From NCBI GenBank assembly GCA_022711175.1, contig JAKLFM010000015.1, positions 1 through 57,556 on the forward strand: a stretch of DNA of 57,556 nt. The letters run 5' to 3'. The stretch is from Bacteroidota bacterium (GTDB lineage Bacteria; Bacteroidota; Bacteroidia; Bacteroidales; UBA4417). This document shows positions 24,832 through 34,211 of this stretch, in pieces. How positions within the stretch are numbered: the first letter of the stretch is position 1; each line of letters opens with the position of its first letter. Made by a program: the position numbers and the translations under genes. The notes beneath the pieces were generated by a model. It saw nothing but the letters and a program-made list of their open reading frames with translations, ran no database searches and was not told the DNA's origin.

Positions 24832-27786
24832 ATGAGAAGATTGTTTACTATACTCATAGCTACGGCTTTAACCTTATCCGTCGTAGCACAAAACAGGAAT
24901 ATCACAGGTAAAGTCTCAGATGCAGCAGGTATGGGTATTCCTGGTGTTACCGTGCAATTGATGGGAACCACACAGGGTACAACTACTGACCTCGACGGGA
25001 AATACCAGATCACCATGAGGGAAGGCACGCTCAAATTCAGCTATATAGGTTTTGTTCCGCAGGAGGTAGTCGTAACAAACCAAACCATCATCAACATCGT
25101 GCTTCTTGAACAGATACAGGCACTCGATGAAGTGGTGGTGGTCGGATATGGTACCCAGAAGAAAAAAGACCTTACCACCGCAGTTTCTACTGTTAGTGAA
25201 AAAGAAATTGCTGCAAGGCCAATTGTATCGGCCACCCAGGCTCTGCAGGGAAAAGCCGCCGGGGTGCAGGTCGTATCGCCGTCAGGCAAACCGGGTGCAG
25301 CATTATCGGTAAGGGTCCGTGGCGCAACCTCAGTGCTTGCCGGCAACGAACCGCTTTATGTGGTTGACGGGGTGCCTACGACTGATATCAAAGGCCTCAA
25401 CCCCAACGATATAGCCACAATGAGTGTATTGAAAGATGCCTCATCATCAGCTATTTACGGTGCCAGGGCTGCGAATGGCGTAGTGCTGATAACAACGAAA
25501 AGGGGTGCTGAAAATGAACCAGTTGTTTCGTTCAATACCTATTTCGGCGCCTCGCGTTTACGCAAAACCATCGACGTACTCACCACAAAACAATACCGCG
25601 AACTGATAGATGAAATTTCACCCGGCAGCCTCGATCCAACCGCTACAGGTTATACCGACTGGAGTAAAGAAACCTTTGGCACCGGATTCAACCAGTCCTA
25701 CCAGTTGTCAGTTTCGGGTGGTACAAGTAAGTCGAAATACTTTGTTTCCTCAGGATATTTAAGTGAGCAGGGCATTGTGAAACCCGCCCGTTTCGACCGC
25801 TATTCGGTGAGGATTAACCTTGATAATGAGGTAAGGTCGTGGCTGAAAATCGGGACAAGTATCAATGTGTTGAGAATCAACACAAAAGATACACCCGACA
25901 ATGCCAGTTCAGGCAGGGGAGGGGTAATTATGAGTGCACTAAATACTCCTCCATTTCTTCATGTATATAAAGGTGAAGGACAAGCAGGATTTGAACTGAC
26001 TGATAAAACCTGGTACGACCCGAATCCTTTCCAGCCATCATGGGAAAACCCCATAGCATACATGGAAGGGCCTGACCAGGAATCGATCGATAACCAGCTG
26101 TTTGGCAACATCAGTGCTGAAGCAAAAATTATTGAAGGATTGTACCTTAAATCGCGTTTTGGAGTTGACATAAACAGTCACCAATGGGACTATTATCTCG
26201 ACCCGTTCCGTACCAATTACGGCCGCAAACAAAACGGGATCGGTCAGTCCGATAAAAGCAATTCCAATACCTGGCTCTGGGAAAATACCCTCGATTATGC
26301 CAAAAAGTTCGGCGTTCATAACCTTACGGGGCTTATCGGCAGCAGTATCCAGAAACATACCTGGAATGATTCTTTCATCTGGGGAAATGATTATCCTGCC
26401 AATACTTCTATAAAGACATTAAATGCAGCCAACATTGTTGAAGCCAATACCACAATTACCGATTGGGCGCTTGCATCATTCTTTGGCCGGGCGACCTACG
26501 ATTACAACAGCAAATATTACTTAACGATGAGTGTTCGTCGCGACGGGTCATCAAAACTGGCCCACCACTGGGGCACCATGCCTTCATTTTCTGCCGGATG
26601 GCGCATTTCATCCGAAGAATTTATGAAAGGCCTCACCTTTATCGATGACCTGAAACTGCGCGGAGGCTGGGGTTTGAATGGTAACCAGGAAGGCATTTCG
26701 GAATACGTTCGCTACGGACTGGTAAGTTACTACAGAAGAACCCCTACAAACCCGCTTTCAGGGCCTTCGCAGGCAAAGACAACCTACGGCAATCCTGACC
26801 TTAAATGGGAAACCACCGCACAAACCAATATTGGGATTGACCTTACGATGTTCAACGGGAGGTTAACCATAAATATTGATGCATATAGTAAAAAAACACG
26901 AGATGTTCTTCTGAATGTGATGTTACCATCAACAGCCACCCTCACTACAATTCAGACTAATGCCGGTAAAATTGAGAACAAAGGCATTGAGTTTAACATC
27001 AGTTCGATCAATATGGATAAGGTAATTAAATGGTCAACTGATTTCAACATGTCGTTCAACCGGAACAAGGTCACCGATCTTAAATTTCCTGGACCTTACA
27101 TGTACGGAAAAATTTATAGCAACGGTGCAGAAGTAGCTATTGTTGATATCGGGCTCCCGTTAGGTTCATTTTTAGGTTATATATCCGAAGGTGTTGATCC
27201 TGCAACGGGCGACCTTATTTATAAGGATGTAAATGAGAACTCCATTTTTGATGCACGCGACAGAGTTGTGATGGGTGATGGACAACCCGATTTTACGTTT
27301 GGCCTGACCAATAACCTGTCATACAGAAGGTTCGATTTCAATGTGTTTTTCCAGGGTAGCTATGGCAACGATATTTTCAACGCCACACGCATTGACCTCG
27401 AAGGCATGTTCGATACCAAGAATCAATCGGTTGCCGTTTTACGCCGCTGGACTCCTGACAATACCGATACCGACATTCCACGTGCCATTGGCGGAGGCAA
27501 TGTTGATAATGTGCAAAACTCGTCACGGTTTATTGAAGACGGCTCATATGTTAGATTAAAATCAGCAACACTTTCCTACAAAGCCATTGACCATAGCCAG
27601 AAAATCAAGGCGATTGAGCTGCTGACGGTTTATATCACCGGGCAAAATCTTCTTACGCTGACTAATTACAGTGGTTTTGATCCCGAAGTAAATGCTTTCG
27701 GCAACAGTTCCACCGAGTTGGGAATTGATTATGGTACATACCCGCAAGCCAGGTCGGTTATTGTTGGTTTAAATGTTAACTTTTAA
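24832..27786 (+). CDS. SusC-family TonB-dependent outer-membrane transporter 1
   Basis: This 984-residue protein has a signal peptide (MRRLFTILIATALTLSVVAQ). A carboxypeptidase-D regulatory-like domain at about 22-95 (ITGKVSDAAGMGIPGVTVQL) is followed by the TonB-box region LDEVVVVGYGTQKKKD. The plug domain (about 110-225, with YVVDGVPTTD and IYGARAANGVVLITTK) and a 22-strand barrel ending in NVNF complete it. SusC transporters import oligosaccharides captured by their SusD lid, using TonB energy. The susD gene starts 12 bases downstream. The neighbouring GH30, GH16 and GH5 genes suggest beta-glucan oligosaccharides as cargo, by inference. Confidence 0.95.
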   Translation: MRRLFTILIATALTLSVVAQNRNITGKVSDAAGMGIPGVTVQLMGTTQGTTTDLDGKYQITMREGTLKFSYIGFVPQEVVVTNQTIINIVLLEQIQALDEVVVVGYGTQKKKDLTTAVSTVSEKEIAARPIVSATQALQGKAAGVQVVSPSGKPGAALSVRVRGATSVLAGNEPLYVVDGVPTTDIKGLNPNDIATMSVLKDASSSAIYGARAANGVVLITTKRGAENEPVVSFNTYFGASRLRKTIDVLTTKQYRELIDEISPGSLDPTATGYTDWSKETFGTGFNQSYQLSVSGGTSKSKYFVSSGYLSEQGIVKPARFDRYSVRINLDNEVRSWLKIGTSINVLRINTKDTPDNASSGRGGVIMSALNTPPFLHVYKGEGQAGFELTDKTWYDPNPFQPSWENPIAYMEGPDQESIDNQLFGNISAEAKIIEGLYLKSRFGVDINSHQWDYYLDPFRTNYGRKQNGIGQSDKSNSNTWLWENTLDYAKKFGVHNLTGLIGSSIQKHTWNDSFIWGNDYPANTSIKTLNAANIVEANTTITDWALASFFGRATYDYNSKYYLTMSVRRDGSSKLAHHWGTMPSFSAGWRISSEEFMKGLTFIDDLKLRGGWGLNGNQEGISEYVRYGLVSYYRRTPTNPLSGPSQAKTTYGNPDLKWETTAQTNIGIDLTMFNGRLTINIDAYSKKTRDVLLNVMLPSTATLTTIQTNAGKIENKGIEFNISSINMDKVIKWSTDFNMSFNRNKVTDLKFPGPYMYGKIYSNGAEVAIVDIGLPLGSFLGYISEGVDPATGDLIYKDVNENSIFDARDRVVMGDGQPDFTFGLTNNLSYRRFDFNVFFQGSYGNDIFNATRIDLEGMFDTKNQSVAVLRRWTPDNTDTDIPRAIGGGNVDNVQNSSRFIEDGSYVRLKSATLSYKAIDHSQKIKAIELLTVYITGQNLLTLTNYSGFDPEVNAFGNSSTELGIDYGTYPQARSVIVGLNVNF

Positions 27787-27798
27787 AAAGCTGCTCCC

Positions 27799-29265
27799 AT
27801 GAAAAAAATTATAAAACTCCTGTTCGTAGTGCTGCTGGTACTATCATTTTCTTCCTGCGAGAAGTTTCTTGACCTTAAACCTCATTCACAAGGCATCGCT
27901 GTTGATATTGAGTCAACTGATTCGGTGCTCTATAAATCAGCCGACGAAGTGGAAGCTGCATTAGCAGGCGTTTACGGCGATTTCAGGAATGAGTATTTTG
28001 AGCTGGACTACTTTGTAAACGGTGATGCGCAAAGCGATGATGCCTATGCCGGGGCTGATAACCCAGCGAATTTTCAGATCGACGATTACAAAATCAATGC
28101 AATCAACAGTAATGTCAGTCGCGACTGGGCGTATTTGTACGGTACTATCGGGAGGGCAAACACTGTTATAAACAATGTTGATGCTGTTACCGATCCGGTG
28201 CTTACCGATGCCAGGAAAAAGGAAATTAAAGGTGAAGCCTCCTTCATCAGGGCGTTTATGTACTTCGAACTGGTTCGTTTATGGGGTGATGTGCCCTTGC
28301 AGTTAACCGAAGTTAAGACCATCAGCGCTGCCAACCTTGAGGAAATTTACCCGATTCTTTTCCCGGCAAGAGCCACTGTAGCAGAGGTTTACACACAAAT
28401 AATTGCTGATCTCGAACTGGCACGTTCCAGTGTAAAAACGGTGGCTGCCAATAAGGGATATGTTACCAAAGGCGCTGTGAACACGCTGCTGGCAAAGGTT
28501 TATGCCACCATTGAGCCACACGACTGGAACAAAGTCCTTGGTTACTGCAACGATGTGATTGCCGGCGGATATTCGCTGTTACCCGAATACGATATGCTTT
28601 GGGATAACAATCACGAAAACTCCGCAGAATCGATCTTCGAAATCAACTACGATGGTACAAGTTCGTCAGGAAACTGGGGCGCAAGTATGTTCATGGGGAT
28701 GGACTGGAAAAAGTTCAACATCCCATCGAATGATCTGGTCAGAGCCTTTGACCAGGAAAACGATGTTATACGTAAGAACTCATCCATCACCTGGCTTGAT
28801 GTCACCGGTAAATGGTCGGATATACACTGGCCACAGACGAATTACCCGTTCGTAAACAAATACAGGATTTACACTTCGCCAAGCCCTCAGAACTATATTT
28901 TTTACCGCCTTGCCGATGTACTGTTGCTCAAAGCCGAAGCACTGAATGAAACCGGCGATGTGGCCGGTGCAGCAGCATTGGTGAACCAGGTAAGGGCACG
29001 GGTAAACCTTGCACCGACAACAGCCTCAACACAGGATGCCATGAGACTTGCCATTGAGAAGGAACGCAGGCTTGAACTCGCTTTCGAAGGCCACCGTTGG
29101 TACGACCTGAAGCGCACCGGCAGGGCCATCGCAGTGATCAATGCTGCAACCGGTGTCGGGGGCGAACCTTTGGGTTATCAATTGACAGAGAACAGGTTAT
29201 TCTGGCCCATACCGCAGGCCGAACTCGATAAAAACTCAAAACTCACTCAAAACGCTGGATATTAA
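27799..29265 (+). CDS. SusD/RagB-family surface glycan-binding lipoprotein 1
   Basis: This 488-residue lipoprotein has the lipobox LSFSSC (Cys20) followed by EKFLDLKPHSQ. A TPR-rich SusD core includes IKGEASFIRAFMYFELVRLWGDVPL and the C-terminal signature YFxLRLADVLLLKAEALNE (here FYRLADVLLLKAEALNE), then RRLELAFEGHRWYDLKRTG. It forms the hinged lid over the SusC barrel and binds glycan on the cell surface. It is coupled to SusC by a 12-base gap. The next gene, a GH30, begins 159 bases downstream. Confidence 0.95.
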   Translation: MKKIIKLLFVVLLVLSFSSCEKFLDLKPHSQGIAVDIESTDSVLYKSADEVEAALAGVYGDFRNEYFELDYFVNGDAQSDDAYAGADNPANFQIDDYKINAINSNVSRDWAYLYGTIGRANTVINNVDAVTDPVLTDARKKEIKGEASFIRAFMYFELVRLWGDVPLQLTEVKTISAANLEEIYPILFPARATVAEVYTQIIADLELARSSVKTVAANKGYVTKGAVNTLLAKVYATIEPHDWNKVLGYCNDVIAGGYSLLPEYDMLWDNNHENSAESIFEINYDGTSSSGNWGASMFMGMDWKKFNIPSNDLVRAFDQENDVIRKNSSITWLDVTGKWSDIHWPQTNYPFVNKYRIYTSPSPQNYIFYRLADVLLLKAEALNETGDVAGAAALVNQVRARVNLAPTTASTQDAMRLAIEKERRLELAFEGHRWYDLKRTGRAIAVINAATGVGGEPLGYQLTENRLFWPIPQAELDKNSKLTQNAGY

Positions 29266-29424
29266 GCATAAGCACACAAATTTTTAATCACCTAAGTTGC
29301 GAGAAACAGGAGCTGCATTTGAATCTAAACGCCAGGCGCTGTTCACAGGCGGTTCCTGCTTCTTTCATCACATGTAACCTGGTGTTAACCTGCAAAATTT
29401 TTTAGCTGCGACAAAAAGCCCTTT

Positions 29425-30897
29425 ATGAAGCTCATCAGTCAAACATGCTGTTTTACTTTCTTATTGCTGATTCTAATCATAGGGTCATCGTTCCAGGGAT
29501 GTGATAAGAACGACACTCCTGATCCTGAAGGGCCCGATACTGTAGCAGCATCCAAAGCCAATGTTTGGCTTACCCGTGGCGATAAACTGGCGCTGCTTCA
29601 GCAGCAGGGCGACCTTGTTATTAAACCTGTGGTTTATTCCAACTGGCCGGTTATCAATATTGATACAACTGTTGCATACCAGGCAATGGAAGGCTTCGGG
29701 GCTGCACTTACAGGTTCCTCAGCTTACCTGATAAACAAAAAACTCACTTCGGCGGGAAGAAAAGATCTGCTCGAAGATCTTTTCGATACGGTTTCAGGAA
29801 TTGGTATCTCTTATCTGCGGCTTACAATGGGTGCATCAGACTTTTCACTTTCTGATTTTACTTACGACGATGTAACTTCCGGTAGCAGCGATTTCAACCT
29901 CGATAATTTTTCGCTGAATCGTGACCTTGAGGATGTTGTGCCTGTAATGAAGGAGATAGCAAGCCTTTCGCCCCGGATTCGACTGATGGGTACCCCGTGG
30001 AGCCCGCCGGCATGGATGAAAACCAACGGCAGCCTCAAAGGAGGGAAATTACGAACCGACTGCTATGGCGTGTATGCCGATTATTTCGTGAGATACATAC
30101 AGGCGATGGAATCGCAGGGTATCAGCATTGCCTCGGTGACCCCGCAAAATGAACCACTTTATTACACCGCTAACTACCCATGTATGGAAATGCAGTCCGG
30201 AGAGCAGGCCGAATTTATCAGGAATCACCTGGGACCCAAGTTTGCAGCAAACAGCATTCTTACGAAAATCATCATATACGACCATAACTGGGACAATACA
30301 AACTATGCCATTTCAATACTAAACGATGCCGCTGCGCGGCAATATATAGCGGGTTCGGCCTTTCATGCCTATGCCGGCGATGTTTCGGCAATGGGGATTG
30401 TGCACAATGCCCATCCTGATAAAGACCTCTATTTCACTGAAATATCAGGAGGCGCATGGGCAACTGATTTTGCCTCAAACTTAGTGTGGAATGTTCAGAA
30501 CATCTTTATAGGTACAGCTAAAAACTGGTCGCGATCGGCTTTGCTCTGGAACCTGGCACTCGATCAAAATTACGGACCGCAAAATGGAGGCTGTAATAAC
30601 TGCAGGGGAGTTGTCACAATCAATTCAGCAACCGGGCAGGTTACCCGCAACGAGGAATACTATGCCATTGCCCACTTTTCAAAATTTGTGAGGCCGGGAG
30701 CAGTGCGAATATCCTCGCCTGTGCCCGGCACACTTACGAATATCGTGGCTGTCGCATTTCTCAATCCTGATGGTTCCAAAGCCCTCATAGCCTGCAATAT
30801 AGGAGCCGAAGCGAGAACCTTCGCCCTGTCGCAGGGCAAAAATAATGTGGCCTATACACTGCCTGGACAATCAGTTGCCACAATTACATGGCCGTAA
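29425..30897 (+). CDS. GH30-family beta-glycosidase lipoprotein 1, likely beta-1,6-glucanase
   Basis: This 490-residue enzyme has a lipoprotein signal (FQGC, Cys26) and the GH30 (beta/alpha)8 barrel plus side beta domain. Motifs are MEGFGAALTGSSA (about 88-100), TPWSPPAWMKTNG (about 190-202), the acid/base Glu243 in TPQNEPLYY and the nucleophile Glu339 in YFTEISGG. GH30 enzymes of this type cleave beta-1,6-glucan or beta-glucosyl links. In a cluster with GH16, the beta-1,6-glucanase role (GH30 subfamily 3) is most plausible, but subfamily needs alignment. It follows susD 1 and precedes the long heptamer repeat. Confidence 0.88.
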   Translation: MKLISQTCCFTFLLLILIIGSSFQGCDKNDTPDPEGPDTVAASKANVWLTRGDKLALLQQQGDLVIKPVVYSNWPVINIDTTVAYQAMEGFGAALTGSSAYLINKKLTSAGRKDLLEDLFDTVSGIGISYLRLTMGASDFSLSDFTYDDVTSGSSDFNLDNFSLNRDLEDVVPVMKEIASLSPRIRLMGTPWSPPAWMKTNGSLKGGKLRTDCYGVYADYFVRYIQAMESQGISIASVTPQNEPLYYTANYPCMEMQSGEQAEFIRNHLGPKFAANSILTKIIIYDHNWDNTNYAISILNDAAARQYIAGSAFHAYAGDVSAMGIVHNAHPDKDLYFTEISGGAWATDFASNLVWNVQNIFIGTAKNWSRSALLWNLALDQNYGPQNGGCNNCRGVVTINSATGQVTRNEEYYAIAHFSKFVRPGAVRISSPVPGTLTNIVAVAFLNPDGSKALIACNIGAEARTFALSQGKNNVAYTLPGQSVATITWP

Positions 30898-30909
30898 AAA
30901 AGAAACTCA

Positions 30910-31005
30910 AAACTTTAAACTTCAAGCTTCAAACTTCAAACTTCAAACTTGAAACCTGAAACTTGAAACTTCAAACTTCAAACTTCAAACTTCAAACTTC
31001 AAACT
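30910..31005 (+). repeat. Heptanucleotide tandem array (AAACTTC)n before susC 2
   Basis: Thirteen consecutive 7-base units plus a partial one fill the gap between the GH30 stop (30897) and the susC 2 start (31053). Most are AAACTTC; variants are AAACTTT, AAGCTTC, AAACTTG and AAACCTG. The five units before the final partial one are identical. It occupies the position where a promoter would lie. The same unit family appears at 5247-5281. Confidence 0.95.
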
Positions 31006-31052
31006 AGCAAAATACAACTAACCAATAATTATTCAAACAAATCAACAACACA

Positions 31053-34000
31053 ATGACAAGAACTCATTATCATTATCCACCCTTATCCGGGATCATGAGA
31101 AGAGCCATTCTTCTCGCATTTCTGGTCATAGGATCATTTTCGTTGTATGCTCAAAAAACATACACGTACAGCGGCAAAGTGATTGATGCCGACGGCGCTA
31201 CAATTCCGGGCGTTAACGTAGTTGTGAAAGGCACTACCAATGGTACTTCGACCGATTTAGACGGTGCCTATAAAATCACAAGTACCAGGCCCACGGAAAC
31301 TCTCGTTTTCTCGATGGTTGGTTCAGAAACACAGGAGATTCAGGCGATTCCTGATGTTCCGCTTACCGTGAAACTGGAAAGTAAAACTATCGGGCTTTCG
31401 GAACTCGTTGTTATCGGTTATGGAACGCAAAAAAAGAGCGTTGTGACCGGAGCCATTACAAGCGTTAAATCCAAAGACCTCGAAAATTCACCCATCACCC
31501 GTGTAGAGCAAGCTCTGCAGGGAAGAACTTCTGGTATGACTATCACCTCCAGTTCGGGCCAGCCGGGAGCTTCGTCAACGGTAAGGGTGCGTGGTACAAC
31601 CTCCATTGGCAACAGCGACCCGTTGTACGTTGTGGATGGTATGATTGTAGATGTTGGCGGTATTGATTACCTTAATGCAGCTGACATCGAATCCATTGAA
31701 GTACTCAAAGATGCTGCATCTGCTGCAATTTATGGAACACGTGCCGCCAGCGGTGTAATCCTTATTACTACCAAGAAAGGCAAAGCCGGTAAAATGCAGG
31801 TCAATTATAATGCATATTTCGGGACCCAGGCACCTGCAAAGAAACTCGATTTGTGCAACGCAGCGGAATATGCCATGCTGAGGAACGAAGCCCTGGTAAA
31901 CGCAGGTCAGAAACCATACTTTTCTGATCCTGAATCACTTGGAGAAGGCACCGACTGGCAGGATGCCATTTTCAACAAAAACGCAGGCATTCAGAACCAT
32001 GAGCTAAGTATAAGCGGTGGCAACGACAAATCAACCTATTATTTTTCATTGGGTTACCTTGACCAGGAAGGCGTCGTTTTGTCATCCATCTCCAATTACA
32101 ACAGGCTCAATGTTCGTTTAAACTCTTCTCACAAGGTGAACAAATGGCTGAATTTTGGCAACAACATTGGCTATTCGCACATCAAAAGCCAGGGATCGCT
32201 CAATACCAACAGTGAATATGGCGGCCCTCTGGCATCGGCTGTTAACCTTGATCCCACTACTCCCATTTATATGACCGACGAGTATTGGTTAAGTCGCAGG
32301 CCTTATACCACAAAGCCTGTTGTTATGAGTGCTGATGGCTTATACTATAGTGTTGATACTATTGTGCAGCAGGAAATGACCAACCCGCTGGCTTATGAAC
32401 AGACCGTACAGGGTAACTACGGATGGTCGGATAATATTGTCGGAAACATCTTTGCCGAAGTAGAACCAATTAAAGGCCTGAAAATTAAATCTGACTTTGG
32501 TGCGAAAATGTCCTACTGGGGTGATAAAAGCTTCACCCCGATTTATCATTTAACTTCTACTTCCGAACGAAGCCACACTTCATTTTATGTATCGAGCAGT
32601 AAAGGATTTTTGTGGAATTGGGAAAACACTGCTTCATATGCTAAGAGTTTCGGTAAGCATAACTTCACTGCACTCCTTGGTACCAGTGCCTTTGTGGCAT
32701 CTTCATCGGGTATGAATGTAGCCTATAGTAACGTACCGGCTTCAACTTTCGAAGAAGCTACAATGAACGACGGCAATAGTCTTGCACCGGAAGATAAGTT
32801 AGGAGGAGCCTGGGAATCCAATCTTCATAAGGTGGCTTCAATGTTTGCTCGTCTGACCTATAATTACAGCGAAAAATACCTGTTTACCGGTATTGTACGT
32901 CGCGACGGTTCCACCAGATTTGGCCAGAACTACAAATTTGGCTATTTCCCATCGGCATCTGTTGGATGGGTTACTTCTGCCGAAAACTTCTGGCCCGAAA
33001 ATAAAGTGGTTACTTTCTTCAAACTCAGGGCTTCGTATGGTATTGTAGGTAATGACAACATCAGTGATTTTGCTTACCTGTCGTTAGTAAGTCCCGGTCG
33101 TAATTATACTTTTGGTGATGATGTAGTGATTATCGGGTCAAGTCCCGAAGCTCCTGCTAATCCTGATTTGCGCTGGGAAGAAACAAGCCAGGCCAATGTG
33201 GGTTTTGAGGCATCGCTCTTTGAGAATTTTTCAGTTGTGTTTGACCTCTATAACAAAAACACCACGGGTATGCTTGCCGACCTCATCATTCCCAGTTTCC
33301 TGGGTTCGAATGGTAATCCCAAAGGAAATGTCTGTTCGATGACCAACAAAGGGGTTGAACTTGAATTGGGTTACCGCAAGCAGGTTGGTGATCTGTATGT
33401 TGATGTGAAAGCCAATACATCGTACCTGAAAAATGAAATTACCGACCTCGGAAGTGTTGAATTCACTAAAGGGGCCAATTTCCAGGCAAGTTCATATGAA
33501 TTAAGCCGCAATGCTGTTGGCCAGCCAATCGGGTCATTTTATGGCTTTGAGGTGCTGGGGATTTTCCAGAACCAGGGCGACATCAATGGCTATCATGATG
33601 AGATGGGCAATAAGATTCAGCCAAATGCAAAACCGGGGGATTTTAAATATGCTGACCTGAACGAAGACGGCAAGATAGGTCCCGAAGACCGGACATATAT
33701 AGGAGACCCGACGCCTACATGGTCGTTTGGTTTCAATGCATCTGCCAGGTACAAGGACTTTGATATGATGATCTTCGGCCAGGGAGTTGCCGGCAACCAG
33801 GTTTACAACGCATTGCGCCGCCTCGATATTTCGGCTGCAAACTGGACTACCGATGCACTCGAACGCTGGACCGGTGACGGAACTTCAGATACTTATCCGC
33901 GATTAGTTTCGGGCGACCCCAATGGTAATTTCAGTAAACCTTCAAGCTTTTATCTTACCAACGGTACCTATTTCCGAATTAAAACTGTGCAGCTAGGCTA

Positions 34001-34193
34001 TTCGCTTCCCAAATCGATACTAAGCAAGATCGGTATCGATAACTTCCGGGTTTATGTCAGTGGCAACAATCTCTTGACAGCGACCAAATACAGCGGATTC
34101 GATCCTGAAATCGGAGGAGGAAGCTATGGAATTGACCGTGGAGTTTATCCTCAGGCTCGTACATATATGCTTGGTGTGAACGTTGCTTTTTAA
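31053..34193 (+). CDS. SusC-family TonB-dependent outer-membrane transporter 2
   Basis: This 1046-residue protein has a signal peptide (a later ATG at 31095 gives a classic MRRAILLAFLVIGSFSLYAQ). Its carboxypeptidase-D regulatory-like domain contains YSGKVIDADGATIPGVNVVV. The TonB-box region is LSELVVIGYGTQKKS. The plug contains LYVVDGMIVD and IYGTRAASGVILITTK, and the barrel ends NVAF. It is clearly divergent from SusC 1, so the two pairs probably carry different oligosaccharides or linkages of the same polymer. A susD gene follows after 18 bases. The heptamer array lies 47 bases upstream. Confidence 0.95.
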   Translation: MTRTHYHYPPLSGIMRRAILLAFLVIGSFSLYAQKTYTYSGKVIDADGATIPGVNVVVKGTTNGTSTDLDGAYKITSTRPTETLVFSMVGSETQEIQAIPDVPLTVKLESKTIGLSELVVIGYGTQKKSVVTGAITSVKSKDLENSPITRVEQALQGRTSGMTITSSSGQPGASSTVRVRGTTSIGNSDPLYVVDGMIVDVGGIDYLNAADIESIEVLKDAASAAIYGTRAASGVILITTKKGKAGKMQVNYNAYFGTQAPAKKLDLCNAAEYAMLRNEALVNAGQKPYFSDPESLGEGTDWQDAIFNKNAGIQNHELSISGGNDKSTYYFSLGYLDQEGVVLSSISNYNRLNVRLNSSHKVNKWLNFGNNIGYSHIKSQGSLNTNSEYGGPLASAVNLDPTTPIYMTDEYWLSRRPYTTKPVVMSADGLYYSVDTIVQQEMTNPLAYEQTVQGNYGWSDNIVGNIFAEVEPIKGLKIKSDFGAKMSYWGDKSFTPIYHLTSTSERSHTSFYVSSSKGFLWNWENTASYAKSFGKHNFTALLGTSAFVASSSGMNVAYSNVPASTFEEATMNDGNSLAPEDKLGGAWESNLHKVASMFARLTYNYSEKYLFTGIVRRDGSTRFGQNYKFGYFPSASVGWVTSAENFWPENKVVTFFKLRASYGIVGNDNISDFAYLSLVSPGRNYTFGDDVVIIGSSPEAPANPDLRWEETSQANVGFEASLFENFSVVFDLYNKNTTGMLADLIIPSFLGSNGNPKGNVCSMTNKGVELELGYRKQVGDLYVDVKANTSYLKNEITDLGSVEFTKGANFQASSYELSRNAVGQPIGSFYGFEVLGIFQNQGDINGYHDEMGNKIQPNAKPGDFKYADLNEDGKIGPEDRTYIGDPTPTWSFGFNASARYKDFDMMIFGQGVAGNQVYNALRRLDISAANWTTDALERWTGDGTSDTYPRLVSGDPNGNFSKPSSFYLTNGTYFRIKTVQLGYSLPKSILSKIGIDNFRVYVSGNNLLTATKYSGFDPEIGGGSYGIDRGVYPQARTYMLGVNVAF

Positions 34194-34211
34194 CCCTTAA
34201 TTCTCATGATC

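Noticed and set aside
30910..31005. CRISPR array
   Set aside because: The repeats are 7 bases long and directly adjacent, without spacers, and no cas genes are present. It is a simple tandem array.
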